A stretch of DNA of 64,000 bases from Spirochaetota bacterium (GTDB taxonomy: Bacteria; Spirochaetota; Brachyspiria; Brachyspirales; JACRPF01). This document shows positions 31,501 to 32,393 of the stretch, in pieces (position 1 is the first letter of the stretch; every line of letters starts with the position of its first letter). The DNA is taken from positions 1 through 64,000 of the forward strand of contig JACRPF010000016.1 of the NCBI GenBank assembly GCA_016214035.1, read 5' to 3'. The position numbers were made by a program, and so were the translations under genes. A model generated the notes under the pieces. The model saw nothing but the letters and a program-made list of their open reading frames with translations. It was not told the origin of the DNA and ran no database searches.

Positions 31501-32393
31501 ACACCACCGCCCACAAAAGCACCGTTTGACCAGATCTTATTACTTACTACGGTATTGGTTGCATATGAAAGAAATATCCCTCCTGCCGAGTTGGCGCTGT
31601 TACTGCAGATATTCGCATCGATGATATTCCCGACCCCGGAACTTACGGCTACAGTACCAAACCCATTGGGTACTCTGTTATTGAAGATACTGCCGTTGAT
31701 CCGGTTATATGAACTTGACCGGATATACACACCGGAACCATATGATGTCCCTCCGCCGGTGTTACTCGCAAAATTACTCGCAATAACTGCGTTAACATTA
31801 TTGCTCATCCCGCCTATGATGAATACGCCCGTACCGCCCCATGTATTGGCGGCCCCCATATTGGTATTGAATGCAATGGTACCGCGTATCGTGTTATTCG
31901 TACCATTGTCGATAAAGACGCCGGCACCGTTCGTCGTGGAACACTGATTTGAACGGATGAGCAGGTTCACATCGTTGTTCATGCAGCGATCGATATAGAC
32001 CCCGTGTTTCCACTTTTCAACAGATAGATTCGACAGGAAAATACCGCTCGACCCGTTCGAAATAAGTATGCCGATGCCTGCGAGCGTACCGGTAAGGCGA
32101 AGCGGCGTTGTCGCATTCGTGCCCATAACAGTAAGATTGGTCTTCCCGCTGATAGTAAAAGCAGCGGTTGTGTTTGAAAATATATAAACGGTATAGTTAC
32201 TGTCCCAGGCATCAATCGCTAACTGTACAGACGTGTATTTCTGTCCTGTTGCGGAATTACTTGCGACCTGAGAAAAAAGAGACATCAGAGAACATGACAG
32301 AAAAAGGAAAATACATGCAAACGTTTTCACGACAATAGGTACACAAATACCTGAAGATACACCATATTTAAATTTGATGCGGAATGGATGCAT
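1..32393 (-). CDS. Giant secreted multi-module beta-helix / FN3 / Ig-like protein (C-terminus beyond window)
   Basis: A single minus-strand frame (codon first bases at positions equal to 2 modulo 3) stays open from 32393 to the left edge, at least 10,797 codons or over 1 MDa. I translated it near 30, 1030, 2480, 5050, 7570, 10030, 12610, 14050, 15070, 17530, 20050, 22510, 25030, 27550, 30010, 31210 and 32200. Each gave the same phase and protein style. The product starts with a signal peptide. It then alternates right-handed parallel beta-helix modules (repeats of the type SNTIxxNxxxGIxxxxSxxN) with FN3-like, Ig-like and other beta-sandwich modules. It is very rich in Asn, Thr, Ser and Gly and poor in Lys and Cys. 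By family logic it is an exported adhesin-like or carbohydrate-interacting fibre; substrate and export route cannot be told because the C-terminus is missing. Start choice: ATG 32393 has a GGTGA ribosome site 7 nt upstream and gives a 42-residue leader. GTG 32330 gives a classical short signal peptide but has no ribosome site. The frame is closed by TGA near 32434. Confidence 0.93.
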   Translation of the reverse strand, partial: MHPFRIKFKYGVSSGICVPIVVKTFACIFLFLSCSLMSLFSQVASNSATGQKYTSVQLAIDAWDSNYTVYIFSNTTAAFTISGKTNLTVMGTNATTPLRLTGTLAGIGILISNGSSGIFLSNLSVEKWKHGVYIDRCMNNDVNLLIRSNQCSTTNGAGVFIDNGTNNTIRGTIAFNTNMGAANTWGGTGVFIIGGMSNNVNAVIASNFASNTGGGTSYGSGVYIRSSSYNRINGSIFNNRVPNGFGTVAVSSGVGNIIDANICSNSANSAGGIFLSYATNTVVSNKIWSNGAFVGGGVYFWYGASNTVCAEIYNNTASNGAYSVGGGVFGIGSESNLIDALITNNTAVYGGGGIFLSNAHYNIIHGTNCTNKGSAASSMGGGLWLEYCSNNTVDSYIVGNSAVAGGGGVYFTMGGGHVLDGLVIRNSVTGSSASGGGIFVNGGSSHTINASIISNAATGANSYGGGVLLSATTNCQIAGAVSFNSNTNAGLGGGIEIDYGIGNSITGDVVGNRAAQGGGIFLYNSTNTFVSNMIASNIATAGDGGGVYVNGSSSNAIAGSVLYNAATNALVYDYGAGIVIYSSKSNNISAAVGWNYAADSGGGLFLSNAPYTTISGDIFSNTMYPGTRSGGGLVILSSGTNIIGGNIFNNQCSNSYGGGLFISNCISNDISANIGGNYSGLSGGGVFAYKLSFSEFGGNISSNISFGNNSSGGGMFLNLCATNTIRGMVSYNSMANGYGGGIDIDYGVSNNVLGDVYGNNARYGGGVFFFYSTNALISNSALSFNTCYSNGGGLYVLAGFGYRVYSAMISNSVTGNVGTGGGFDLESVSNSVISGDIIGNTAVYGGGGGYLNGGKNNTITGNYISNASTGTSTSGGGLYFVASDSNSVNAYMFGNTAYFGGGIDYDYGKSNVFTGAICDSISTNGAAIYLYVTSNCTVSGNFSNNAGLRSFYMDRAPSALFSNAVITGEQSLKSVFYLTNSPSSRFLTSSIFAPQNDAFEITITSNMFVSNCTVASAQGSAFFFSNAGTNSIVYSTISNNSVGIRNVDCSNQFCNNNIVDNSDNIFVTGTAPRAATNYYGTRTYNDMKITGTIAAFLPWRNAFGGRNDDWTMPTAPAVCIAVTNLTPGQITVKWGQSVPIDFSNYTLFRTVDDSYSNLTDVKKIAAINNSATTQYIDTLTSGGIYRYFVTVLDTNGNESWYSPAGTVTFVAPVASNANSTLQYTNIQEAINAATAGDMILIYDGIHTGDFSITKSLTLRSLEWMTNSTYASTIIKATSLTTDPITVSNAATAITATIQGFTLSYGSSGIRVGSNGAVNLWNNSICYNDSRGVLLNQGAGYSTIWSNAIFDNSHALFAGNGIYCNSNTGGADIAYNRIERNNGDTAFGIRARECPAVINVRFNIIISNICSNPALNAPSGGIRIENCPVNIASNVILYNGSNAVDGSGIALFAMTGKTVTVVSNVIGNHLATNYSYGVWCASNDAATVILISNNIISSNGWRVSGNFRAHGIFIEQGDGQYTICDNTIADNRDGAACGGVGINMATGVLASAVISGNSIIRSGQSGISVFTTGPVAIESNTVLDSGGNTSLAATFETFGIYAAKSSSLIIDGNTVRGTTGINVTNVYGISAGTNATIINNTVVSNMPPNSPYAIGIDIYGPSHNTLVSNNYVGYNKGTNSGFGIQLFASVPASNRFINNTVVKNGDFGLIIKGTNRNTEISGNAISSNGGYGIYIGNTASGSRVVSNTVADNKYSGLMFNGSAVASNIVCSNKFLGPNQEEGVNLSSSPSNTVFRNVMGNHLRGVAIIMAGSNDIFNNTMFGNGTGVDWVDSANIRIANNIIFNNTNTGVYDSGTSGGADINYNAFYNNAPGDWNASGRNSAGLSNLSGQNPYVDSIATYAIQSASSAAVDRGTNIPGISSVFAGMGPDMGWKESAYSLAESASNVTITNPAPNAWVTTPSLSFSGNAGSNVVAVYFGTNLATLGLVSGTTNWVTNGVNVSAFADGSNAFYAVSSNGNGVKFTNIQVNNFDFSAPALAITNDVPFASVSNVVAFSGTNYDNAAPACGFWWNVNGGMWNAAPVTSVWTVMFDTWTVSNGQMVFGVKSSNSAGLVSYDYTTNYADNIPAGSNVYKYPTGGMVEIIAYTNDGAFGAVDPPSTGPAFPGEAVGVPGTTLYSEDATYFISDMAAIPYGGQRFRVRINGPPMLITNVYIRWKGATTETGGGIYVWKQAGGVWAKCGVTPAAYTVIQTNLGAAAPFLQNINGTNYIHVIVTGIKAGGAGQLQSDYFEVRTYSSPGAPVVNNSAGAATVLSNSAIMRGTLEFDSGINTTVKVYYGTNDGGTVFANWSNVSDFGILSTGSFSTNITGLAADTTYYYRVYATNAEGAAWAAFTTNFVTMAGPGIASNTVTGMHYATIQKAIDAAMSGETILISDGVYTDTIVLTNKNNISIIAASWQGSNNNTKVALRGTGNGIGLFISNASGNTIQGIMLTNWDTGVKVYGTSRYNIIANNRISFNSNAGIWYAQSMSYNTNIGNTLVSNFYGILMDASHDDYAYSNYIYHNTNGISLRNASYSNYAISNNIYSNMNNGIEIDNSSERNLIAYNRVWGSTNSTGIGIYFGNYNRIEFNAVSGMGSGIDIRNTSISNTVVGNSMSSNVWQAMSMQNVDARMNTITSNRFFDMPNRPALWLRDATSNTIRLNTFENVGSMVIFEWAPNDNIIELNNCMNVSFRFVDNMGSGINKVYSNYFGTINYGDISNQMYQTPSNYYVPYRLGFVGTNQADVVPPPVPTGLTAVTNASGVVLDWPDVGGAASYKIYRKVGQDMWEKFNGPYTNTTVSIFTDTAPMGGASNYYFITALDAAGPYKNESWFSASAGAPGPASKVSNVTIGAEYVSIADAITNAQNNTSNMIVVYSGVYNEPFIRISNKNIYLVSDTWLSSSNKGGVVIQDNSTGSTGIIEVRDGAQFSMQGVTVSFAGTNWNWSPWPATAVRYIYGATGTIRDCAFDGQNKANEMVLCSDNTALYVSNSVFSGMNGTAIDSRNNAAVTAVWNRFLGSGNGTGFGVNNGNMATNYCISNYFSNYQTAVNSCGNTIAAYNEIHGGYSGIQNCHGNYMRIFNNTINGPQNGINTGVDNALVYNNIVVNCSQAGISASSGSPSVIYNDSWNNGVNYSNVTIGGGNISTAPLFVNMPANLRLTKLSPCIAAGSGYADMGCYPFVTALVVTAVNNTRMTGTVMANESNAALLAMGLSARDGATAHITAMTISNDGTSKNTLPLEYTNIRLVEDMNSNAVFDGPDTFIANGTVSGNNVNFTGLNFNVVPGSDRVLMFVYDFTNAIAGETYVVGVVGSNMITADTNGTGIEVVKYAYGNPQTVSSGLDHFVIRHTTNAFQNFPFALTIIARDAASNKITGYTGTITLSNQGAIGGQLAWTNMGGGKGILTDGGGGNNWATYTFDALDYGDAVLYVQNSAVESYNVRVVEGASGKIDNNTEGNIVVNAPPITNETLGTSYVLLSDAVAGAQVSGNRILIGAGAYTASNISIFGKNIFFYSTNVSNTIITGYAERLFSPDSGAAVSFSNLSFVFTKGGDWNYRALSYDNGATGAVIHCRFYGSNLGECAIQQYGAFTIVSNYFSGFRGRAIGLGGGTVVSNYIAGFGSGNGIYLNNTGSLVSNNIIDGVGEGVFLWGASGTIAYNLIINNQYSGIGMQGGSSPTIEHNTIVSNRENGIRVDGNPVIRNNIIVSNALNGGCYGIRVDSGTPVISYNCVWSNQNGNYNSGPGANDTNADPKFVGGFPYDYHLTSASPCLGTGFNGRDMGCFPYTADLRIMRGYNARAAATVPQTVNNIEMLQVRLYSENANAVVITNLTIRHSGTAVFPLESKITGVHLYYDNNSDGYYQSATDTLISNGNYINGSKPNWIDFTNISVVIPGGGYTNVLVTYDLVNADIGSNYAVNVYSADVRAMTNGVTVTPLGSANGSVQTVSAGIAYFSVSHDGIASVNGYEPVTITARDSNDMILPWYTGTISNWMSNSSGTIAWSTNGSPNAHGVFVTNAAGWCTYMFTNTDNGAATLYFRDNTMESNIYVKVLDSVSGKYDSNSGPIVVVPARMSNATTGMLSFTFQEAVNSASAGVTNIIYVYSNTFNVSNVMVGGRHISFIAQDWVVNGSNGATVIQGGGDFLFAVTNGSLNFTGFTLRNIGGFSNMIIGYENARGALISNNFIGNDSQYGIRVKETSPASVNIIGNVFTRFNDQAISCDGWGGGPAINTVIRGNIITNNSGFGVVFGPGTGGSVLVESNDIRAGIGGIAVGGGVTRYNLVREATNMYGGIYLANDAVALNNTIDSCIYGIMLGGWSASGVRYYNNIIINSLQYGVKNETNYDMGARGDFNCFYNNASGMYGPDVNGAMNDLYNANPLFVNAGAGDYSLSNISPCIDAGTNWGGAYNYAAMDIGYKESPYKGNLKPVLSNAYAIAPLTNGPGNMSITVPWNSNFTIAVTYSDEEYDIPGFAGWVSNIILVDFTTNNSGYGAILVGTNGGALDYSNGHEFRLSITPTNKLVFYTNVGAVSVTNDLYSLSMMPGVTNITYRVWVMSVSGNQTQVRLPDSSSNWPSITVLPHYIASNTNTGSNYMAIQAAVDSAAQGHVIIVDDSTTAAGVQFIGRTNITIMAKNMFAPVIQGAASGILISNSAKNSVIGFTVENAAVGVLITTGSFSNIFTSNIIRLNSGAGIKFDNASNNRIVRNTLCSNAGDGIEMIWGASTGNVIADNTVFGNSDGIRAYWSADGNSALSNTIYGNSARGIALTTTGWTVSYNEVRSNTSDGITLTYGSAYSNYIASNTIFGNGETGIRIHQGQMNTLHTNRIFNNVLEGIFITNGLSNTFAYNTITGHSFGVGADGTNSGYYNNIVNTSNVYVIGGVLSMPSNWFGTRIATNMKISGTVTNGTPWILGFIGSNNDWTIPASIPNTFGTNTNYQATVWWASNAPADFYCYRVFRVATNLVDSYSNLSDAMIVTNITSAAVTQFTEVPPDGTYYYLANVVDTNGNESWYGTPGVVTAISTPVNIVSNANNGSTYATIQAAMPGASNGHMLVVYPGTYNLGWTAFNGRTNVTIAAYSYLSNTNNSNTIIDTGAGGPFSFTASSGVTVKGFKFTGSQLGISITGSANMTVVNNFVSVAARQVQIDSSSNVSVVSNLITGGPNEGVEVMNTSRDTFIAYNTIATNGGKGIEVSASHGTRIQSNTILANQYSGIALISSSFTNLIVNNIIRGTYGGGSAGVYIGQNVTGMTNTRIISNIIESNGVYGIQFGNKEDGAFICSNSIGYSTNGIFANTGSAYLSIVQNRIYSNGSGNGAWDGAVYISGGTNYLASNEIFGSVNESAIYLSAPGSLIVRNLLHNNSQSGLYADGSVNNLEIYNNTVVSNDYHGLSVGAGSHTIKNNIMMSNGNAGGRYGFYENSGGAITVANNLIYGTAGQLTNDNGGTAYSANIFADPLLSNFIIASSNSPAVDMGAVIAGISSAFNGNGPDIGYFESSYTNAAAVVYVASNTNTGSNYTTIQAAVNAAANGETIVVFPGSYTESVTIAFKSNVNVIAYAWLTNSDNKVTILDGSYSSSFGFYLDRTTNCSIAGFTVSRFTNGFYANYGRSNVVANNRSISNLANGVAGSSAVYMTVASNEIWGTNDGYGIYLNVSSSNMVLSNYIHDMNTGVMFANTSVSNMVFNNRIYSNIEGVNISSGTAYSNTVISNDIGGNFNRGVNLPGTPYSFVLYNDIYGAINVNYAAITIGTSSRTNEIAFNRVFNNAGSGIGGNYSAAAGNIIASNEVRSNGRYGIYLGSSTLSRVVSNTITSNAFYGIYVSNSMSNTVQNNLIERNLTNGIRAVFTADDIFDGNIVRNHGNGSGVWLSNVTGVTVTNAVISNNTAAQGAGIDMMHVSGGMVSGDIAYNRLNGIGSGGGMRTYNSTNITILGAVHHNTATNSFGGGICIGSGSYSNIVAADVYNNTSTNSWGWGGGVVIIDSRECMVTGAVYSNISYAGGGVFMQGGGGNIINANVHHNGALSTGYGGGIQVNGSTNCRIFGTVADNYASNAFGGGIYIQLVDTCDISAQIRNNYVTVNDGGGMQLYNATNIRIYDSFITNNWSSSGSIIYLAQYVTGFSISNSIIAGTNGSAASALYETGIDLAGHTIVGNTFMTNALGTLYRDGSGATTPTTGISILNTAGHVNHDAATAYGNRVAPAIYVASNSATASIYTSVQEAVDASVSNYTVYVFMNVSNDMLSPGMNVNIAGKTNMSIVSTNNAIVAGYGGGNGFYIQNSSGITLSNIAVNNYSVGVLVSNAPGTVIANTTISNISTDIRLLSGSHGARVVNNSIFGSGTQMGIDANIGGLTNIIIRGNQISNVIIGLLTMGMNDSTVENNTFIANLDHAINLDGAASNTAVVSNSIRPTGNYGMRLGSIVDCRILSNDIRGMNSAIENLSGKRNTFAANTLFSNTVYALRSYNPLACDNIISNNTVAYGGGDGIVVDGASSNNRIVINTITSNLRNGVVLSNGAFANTVSGNAVASNASNGIYVLYSSNNTVQSNTLVGNDIGIQLEETASVFNLVRGNTITGGTVGIGLADGSRQTIESNVIAYAGWHGLYYNFTSVNTAVGNTMYSNGDSGIGVNASWSNVFRGNTVYGQPNGMTFGNVSYSNSIVSNTVVSNSDGIIVSGSSSNIIEGNTISAQTNNGIAINGVSVSNAINYNTMFSNGHYGVYVGADDADYTTVASNTFFGTNQKCGVYVLDGDYTRIISNSFTAMWPNGIILDGSAQNSMAVNNMLDGAGFEGIVIANENADGNTLQSNTIMNSTYGVRVTSGDDNRIDGNRIYKNITGVLVNGTAVSNNIAGNDCFSNQSEAIFLHHSAADYNRIASNRIYGPDQDIGIHLNGPRYTGIYSNDIMSNDMYGISFEDVAFAAVIVQNRIGDNAVAGIYLTNAKNSNNVISSNTIFGAAQSYGICMSNIISNTVTRNDIVSNASRGIGVFDSVTNTIALNNINGQQYGVEMTGGTANMLTSNWFGSLNLTAVLATNSGLTTNVFVPYRLGAVGITQGDTLSPAIPAFSGVSNTAASVILTWNNTGGDTAGYHIYRSVSNDTWTNFNSYYTNLSGAATTSFTDTAAVYGTTYYYFVTAYDTAAPYINESWFSVSTNGSPLGGPPVLSNALAFAPVTNGSNNLSVSLGPTNSFTLSVVYADAEGDAPGIGGWLTNWIAINVMTNFSGGFVIPVYTNAGPYDFTNGYTFTFTTFATQQHPFYTNVGGIAETNSLLDVAMRPGVTNISYSWWAYAVSGDATQVKYLTNINPVITIDYTPPGEPAFFTVTNTGAYHTLNVFWTNSSSVDVNRFVLEYGTNTNSGTVFTNVGTATNTTLSNLIGYALYYVRLHAVDGYSNATNYAWYACTAGDALPVLSNITASAYQTFGQSNASVRLGRTNSLTFTVVYSDAEGDIPGYAPMGASNVIYINLFTNGQFYGNPYALTNGGVPDYTNGYTFTFTTAVTQSNIMYDMSANLFTNSLYELTKQVGTNITYTWWASAVSGNTNGIDYPTNFKGHIWIDIVPPALPAVFDVTNTGLYHAVSLWWTNSVSADATNYTVEYTTNTNSGPFTVTNTGTATNIVISNLAGYVTNYFRLYAYDDLDNGQSNTWITCMTRDNTPVLSNALAIAPVTNGTSNISVVTPWNSNFTLSIVYADAEGDVAGDPAGLTNGIFLNIMTNSSYYGTLIVYTNGGAVNYTNGVTFSFSTFATQSNAFWPTPSNAFTNTFYAISLLPGVTNITYMWNARALTGDPANISYPTKFNPQIVITPNYAASNTNTGSNYLTIQSAVNAAAAGETVVVFAGMYTQQITVAKTNVSIISWPWITNTDRAAVDMNVSGNTYGWNLNGAVNCRIEGFTVRSATQYGVIMSNTSISNTVINNRICSNATAGVYIGTANAAYNNVASNIINGPSQTMGVYITGAAMSNTVRGNTIYTNTVQGMCIANGAASNLVVDNTMYSNIGPAILLSNSTTAYNQIVSNRLTGFSLSSGIICTNDPHNNSIAFNTVSRFYDGISMNSGSTNTIVGNTVSSNANAGIYCMNNSLSNIIISNSSESNVYGILVGSTSNVIVARNMSRVNSVYGIYIYASTNVHIVNNTIFSNRYDGIFWNTGCTGFALNNLIISNGFLGAPYCGIRSVSSAGTTNDFNCFTNDGGRDTNGTGYFGAGNLYGKNPLVELTNFTITNSASPLVDAGTIVSPWTAGFQGFGPDIGWVESGYVLSTVASNTNTGIPYSSLQAAVNAATNGQTVVMFDGTNTAPLSIVSKTNIVVMSWAWLTSSNRGSAVIDVRNTNNGTNVVVNNSTAVTIAGFTIQGGQYGIVAAGNSVSNAFVQNRIYSNRTYGISLPSTAAYTYIASNDVEKTIESRGVDINGGDYSTIISNKITGNWLGGIFAYGGARSNRIFNNEISSNGSGAGVQINSGSDMSNDIISNLIWSNQYGVYCNTSSWNRISGNIMNNNSGYGMYVINATNNTIEYNTVYSNTTVGIGLETGTGTRLNTIASNYVYGPGQNEGIFISGLAISNTVISNLVERNNVGIRISSATNNTVFNNAVVSNIRIGVLLYGASAVSNVISYNSVTGSTNGIVLSNGVIRNSVTSNMIDGTVSSGIRLEGATNNTFKLNTISNCVVGVLVTNASISNSFEQNNFLSQTTNIVANGTENLFFTNYFGTMNLTAVAAGIFGTNTNAYIPYRLGMVGITQADTMSPAIPAFTAVSNAASSVMVTWNNIGGDTAGYYIYRSATNNTWTNFSSYYTNLSGAASTTFTDTAVSYGTMYHYFVTAYDTAAPYANESWFSASANGTPLGNPPVLTNAQAIAPVTNGLSNISVQTPWDSNFTLSIVYADAEGDIAGDPAGLTNGIFLNIMTNSSYYGTLIVYTNGGAVNYSNGVTFSFTTFATQSNVFWPTPSNSFTNTFYDISMLSGVTNISYMWNARALTGDPANVTYPTNFANPSIGIIANFAASNTNTGMQYVSIQSAVDAATNGQTVAVYAGTNTAAVRIFGKTNLAVVSAVWLTNNNRSAAVFAGDQSTNHMLHISNSMNVRIEGFTFANTTNTNTTAALLCDINSQSNFIVNNNFISNINALYFTYASLSSVLSNSFVGNTASACYITGLGHSVRDNDFSGNSNAVIYLNNARFTMVSNNNLSSNNATAIHLWAAALSNSIVDNTITANVNGMLVFGATNNYIMRNVFTGTNQAYGVAVYPGAVQNYISANTMTSNAISGVFFLSNADANLVYNNSITGSGLHGIWLSADNASNAIFSNSIAGSRFANIYLNSNNNGQYISNNALTGAEVGVAIGEQSGNNGLVDNTITGASNGVVMSSAASNYLVGNRIYSSMARGIHFTSNVSRGWVVSNHITGSGGNAFEASYSPNTYFAGNSIVSNNGGVSFYFSTNVYAVSNTVTRASNGISLFFGCDNSTVAFNSNYLLTNYGILLYASAGSAVHGNNVFSNNLDATNNGGIVLAYTTNCGVSNNTVAGILRGTGGTKSGALYVFQQAVSNVVMNNRLSGMGDIGLAVADTYFYNRVISNEIIGFDQGLFITNAASINAVSNAITGSADNGIMCVNVSNLVFSYNSVTGAITNGICIGPFAAEVGASNNTVISNARGILMTNVVNSVSYGNNVQSNYDGIMLISDYSNNRIDSNVISYNTGNGIYVAATNGVVIVSNEIRSNQGNNINLARTADGVVARNLIAGASFYGITAAWDAKNVTAVNNTIAGNTWHGLYIANGATVYTTNNIFYANNQYGLNDDNWDGTRHHYNVYNANSWGAANVSLSPSSGTLDPQLDPAAGYVITNASSGAVDAGTIVTPYAATYSGYAPDAGYRESSYSGSVAASNTNTGAVYMTIGSAIIAASNGHTIAVFAGTYNASSIEIGRDITIMSWPWYTNGNNSAAAINGGGSMFVIKVTNASTVNIYGMTISNSGMGGNGHIMYGNGAVGTVMSNRVGWGMNFGIKINDASPVLVGNYINNNSMQAIGLSGLTTARIVSNQLYGSLSVSDITNTNWSVTYNRFESNYTAVSMWSFEGGGQIYSNLFINNRTGWEINSLSNVRIVSNTFISNTNAISINNCGDVTVGYNSIDYGSNGIAAVTVSNSIFMNNAIGHNEFEAVSLTNAYAVTMLSNTISSNGAGTRIDYSSNVVMRLNVITSNDTGVIFTNASSQNTVGMNDIFSNTVNAVYAAGNAVSNNWWGSIHYPAVSGGIGTNDTNIVAPYRLGYIGTAQADTTAPAVPAFNGVSNSVSNVAIYWNNTGGDTAGYRVYRSVNADAWTNFSAYYTNITGAGATSFTDASVSFGNTYYYFVTAYDAAAPYMNESWFSASTNAQRGAVTVTAAITNPPSGAWITNSTVQIQGWASNDFGQITGVYFSTNATTAYALAGGTTTNWTTNVTVTGFPITNVFYAVASNEYGFVATNYQTNYVDLSAPLVGFTNITAGQIIGGTYTIRGTNIDAQSGIAVTRVVITNAGGMVTNIAGLLNGTEFTNNWNTTGVTDGAYYAYVTSTNVAGIGTNSASTMFIVNNLAPIIAQTNIAQYTTNRGTMTFMGYATNVAGILDPPAVYFRTNAGTFALVTNGTSFTTNVNTVSLLDGTNAFEFIAVSSNNKTNYFYQTNLIDNSAPYAAVTNYINGSVISNTVVYRGTNYENVSGVTAVMLYTNGAFYAWTNTSPAFEFTLNALVFPNGMLPLSVIASNGVGLTYTNNFTNYVTNGSTPFVGITNPAPITWITNPTVTGQGYGSNLSGQITGVYVSTNA
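1585..5345 (-). other. Beta-helices H13 and H14 of the giant protein
   Basis: H13 enters at about 5280-5345 (ASNTNTGMQYVSIQSAVDAA) and runs about 850 residues to an exit reading GYAPDAGYRESSY near 2780. H14 enters directly afterwards at about 2680-2755 (NTGAVYMTIGSAIIAASNG) and is shorter, about 370 residues. It ends in the PYRLGYIGTAQADT linker near 1590-1640. Confidence 0.7.
5345..6130 (-). repeat. FN3-like plus ADAEGD sandwich pair, duplicate of 8915-9380 in part
   Basis: An FN3-like domain (about 5825-6130, ending NESWFSAS) is followed by an ADAEGD sandwich (about 5345-5825). The sandwich DNA is closely related to 8900-9370, including an identical 56-bp run at 5611-5666 and 9160-9215. 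The copies are 3,549 bp apart, a multiple of three, so the duplication is in frame. Confidence 0.8.
6130..8915 (-). other. Beta-helices H11 and H12 of the giant protein
   Basis: H11 enters at about 8830-8910 (ASNTNTGSNYLTIQSAVNAA) and exits with GFGPDIGWVESGY near 7560-7610. H12 follows directly with entry motif NTGIPYSSLQAAVNAATNG at about 7490-7560 and ends at the PYRLGMVGITQADT linker near 6130-6185. Two helices joined without an FN3-like spacer is the less common arrangement in this protein. Confidence 0.7.
8915..11165 (-). repeat. Array of alternating FN3-like and ADAEGD beta-sandwich modules
   Basis: From N- to C-terminus I read: FN3-like (10860-11165, ending NESWFSVS); ADAEGD sandwich (about 10370-10860); FN3-like (about 10110-10400); SDAEGD sandwich (about 9660-10110); FN3-like (about 9380-9660); ADAEGD sandwich (about 8915-9380). 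The three sandwich copies share NGYTFTFTTF or NGVTFSFSTF, YADAEGD or YSDAEGD, and a closing TYxWWA or TYMWNA strand. The last copy is a close duplicate of 5345-5820. Confidence 0.7.
11165..13690 (-). other. Beta-helix H10 of the giant protein
   Basis: The entry motif ASIYTSVQEAVDASVSNYTV lies at about 13640-13710. About 840 residues of regular coils (GIxxxxxSxNxIxxNTxxxN) follow. The module closes with PYRLGAVGITQGDT near 11165-11215, the linker that also precedes FN3-like domains elsewhere in the protein. Confidence 0.7.
13690..15800 (-). other. Beta-helix H9 of the giant protein
   Basis: The entry motif ASNTNTGSNYTTIQAAVNAA lies at about 15705-15790. Beta-helix coils continue for about 700 residues. 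The first two thirds use GIY/GIYL coils; the last part (about 14000-14600) switches to GGG coils like those of H1. The exit is less regular than in other modules: a short linker precedes the next entry motif near 13680. Confidence 0.65.
15800..19030 (-). other. YSDEEYD beta-sandwich, helix H7, FN3-like module and helix H8
   Basis: About 18555-19030 encodes a beta-sandwich whose core strand reads FTIAVTYSDEEYD, related to the ADAEGD modules near 5700, 9230 and 10730. Helix H7 enters at about 18475-18550 (ASNTNTGSNYMAIQAAVDSA) and runs to about 17520. An FN3-like domain of the second subtype (17230-17520) ends NGNESWYGTPG. Helix H8 enters at about 17140-17215 and exits with GNGPDIGYFESSY near 15820. 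Confidence 0.65.
19030..23760 (-). other. Beta-helices H4, H5 and H6 with two paired beta-sandwich / calcium-motif inserts
   Basis: Helix entry motifs are seen at about 23690-23755, 21810-21885 and 20000-20070. Exit signatures are YADMGCYPF near 22750, GRDMGCFPY near 20945 and MDIGYKESPY near 19040. Between H4 and H5, and again between H5 and H6, lies the same two-part insert. The first part carries a Ca-binding-like acidic loop (EDMNSNAVFDGPDTF near 22530; YYDNNSDGYYQSATDT near 20720). The second is a beta-sandwich with a TGYTGTITLSN / PWYTGTISNW strand. It ends in a near-repeat, SGKIDNNTEGNIVV / SGKYDSNSGPIVVV. Confidence 0.65.
23770..25190 (-). other. Beta-helix H3 and following FN3-like module
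   Basis: The entry motif TVTGMHYATIQKAIDAAMSG lies at about 25110-25190. Beta-helix coils follow down to about 24060. The module ends with the linker PYRLGFVGTNQAD, which recurs as PYRLGxVGITQxD or similar at about 11170, 6140 and 1600. Positions 23770-24055 encode an FN3-like domain ending NESWFSAS, closely related to those near 10860, 5830 and 1300. Confidence 0.7.
25190..26590 (-). other. Ig-like, jelly-roll-like and FN3 insert of the giant protein
   Basis: After helix H2 the chain runs through two Ig-like units (ITNPAPNAW..., then ITNDVPFAS...) similar to those at 1-1290. Next comes a segment of about 150 residues with few repeats (containing GGGIYVWKQAGGVW), then an FN3-like domain (LAADTTYYYRVYATNAEG). 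No catalytic motif is visible. It resembles a spacer or binding insert between helices. Confidence 0.55.
26590..29080 (-). other. FN3-like module (second subtype) followed by beta-helix H2
   Basis: Positions about 28770-29080 encode an FN3-like domain containing YTLFRTVDDSYSNL and ending NGNESWYSPAG. The helix entry motif ANSTLQYTNIQEAINAATAG follows at about 28670-28760. About 700 residues of beta-helix coils come next. The module closes with the exit signature GPDMGWKES near 26590-26640, a variant of the D-I/M-G-x-x-E strand that ends most helices in this protein. Confidence 0.7.
29080..32260 (-). other. Module H1: N-terminal Gly-triplet beta-helix of the giant protein
   Basis: It opens with the entry motif SNSATGQKYTSVQLAIDAW followed by a YTVYIFSNTT strand. 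It continues for about 1,050 residues as short coils with a recurrent GGG triplet (for example GGGIFLS, GGGVYFW, GGGLYV) alternating with NNT/SNN turns. This Gly-triplet coil is the longest single helix in the window. It differs from most later modules, which use GIY/GIxL coils instead. It ends near a GRNDDWT-type linker. Confidence 0.75.
32262..32330 (-). other. Signal peptide of the giant protein
   Basis: Read from the GTG at 32330, the protein begins MKTFACIFLFLSCSLMSLFS and continues QVAS. This is one positive residue, a hydrophobic core and a polar cleavage region, a textbook Sec signal of about 21-23 residues. If translation starts at ATG 32393, the same core is preceded by a 21-residue basic/aromatic extension (MHPFRIKFKYG...). 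That resembles the extended signal peptide regions seen on some very large autotransported proteins. The comparison is only by analogy. Confidence 0.8.
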
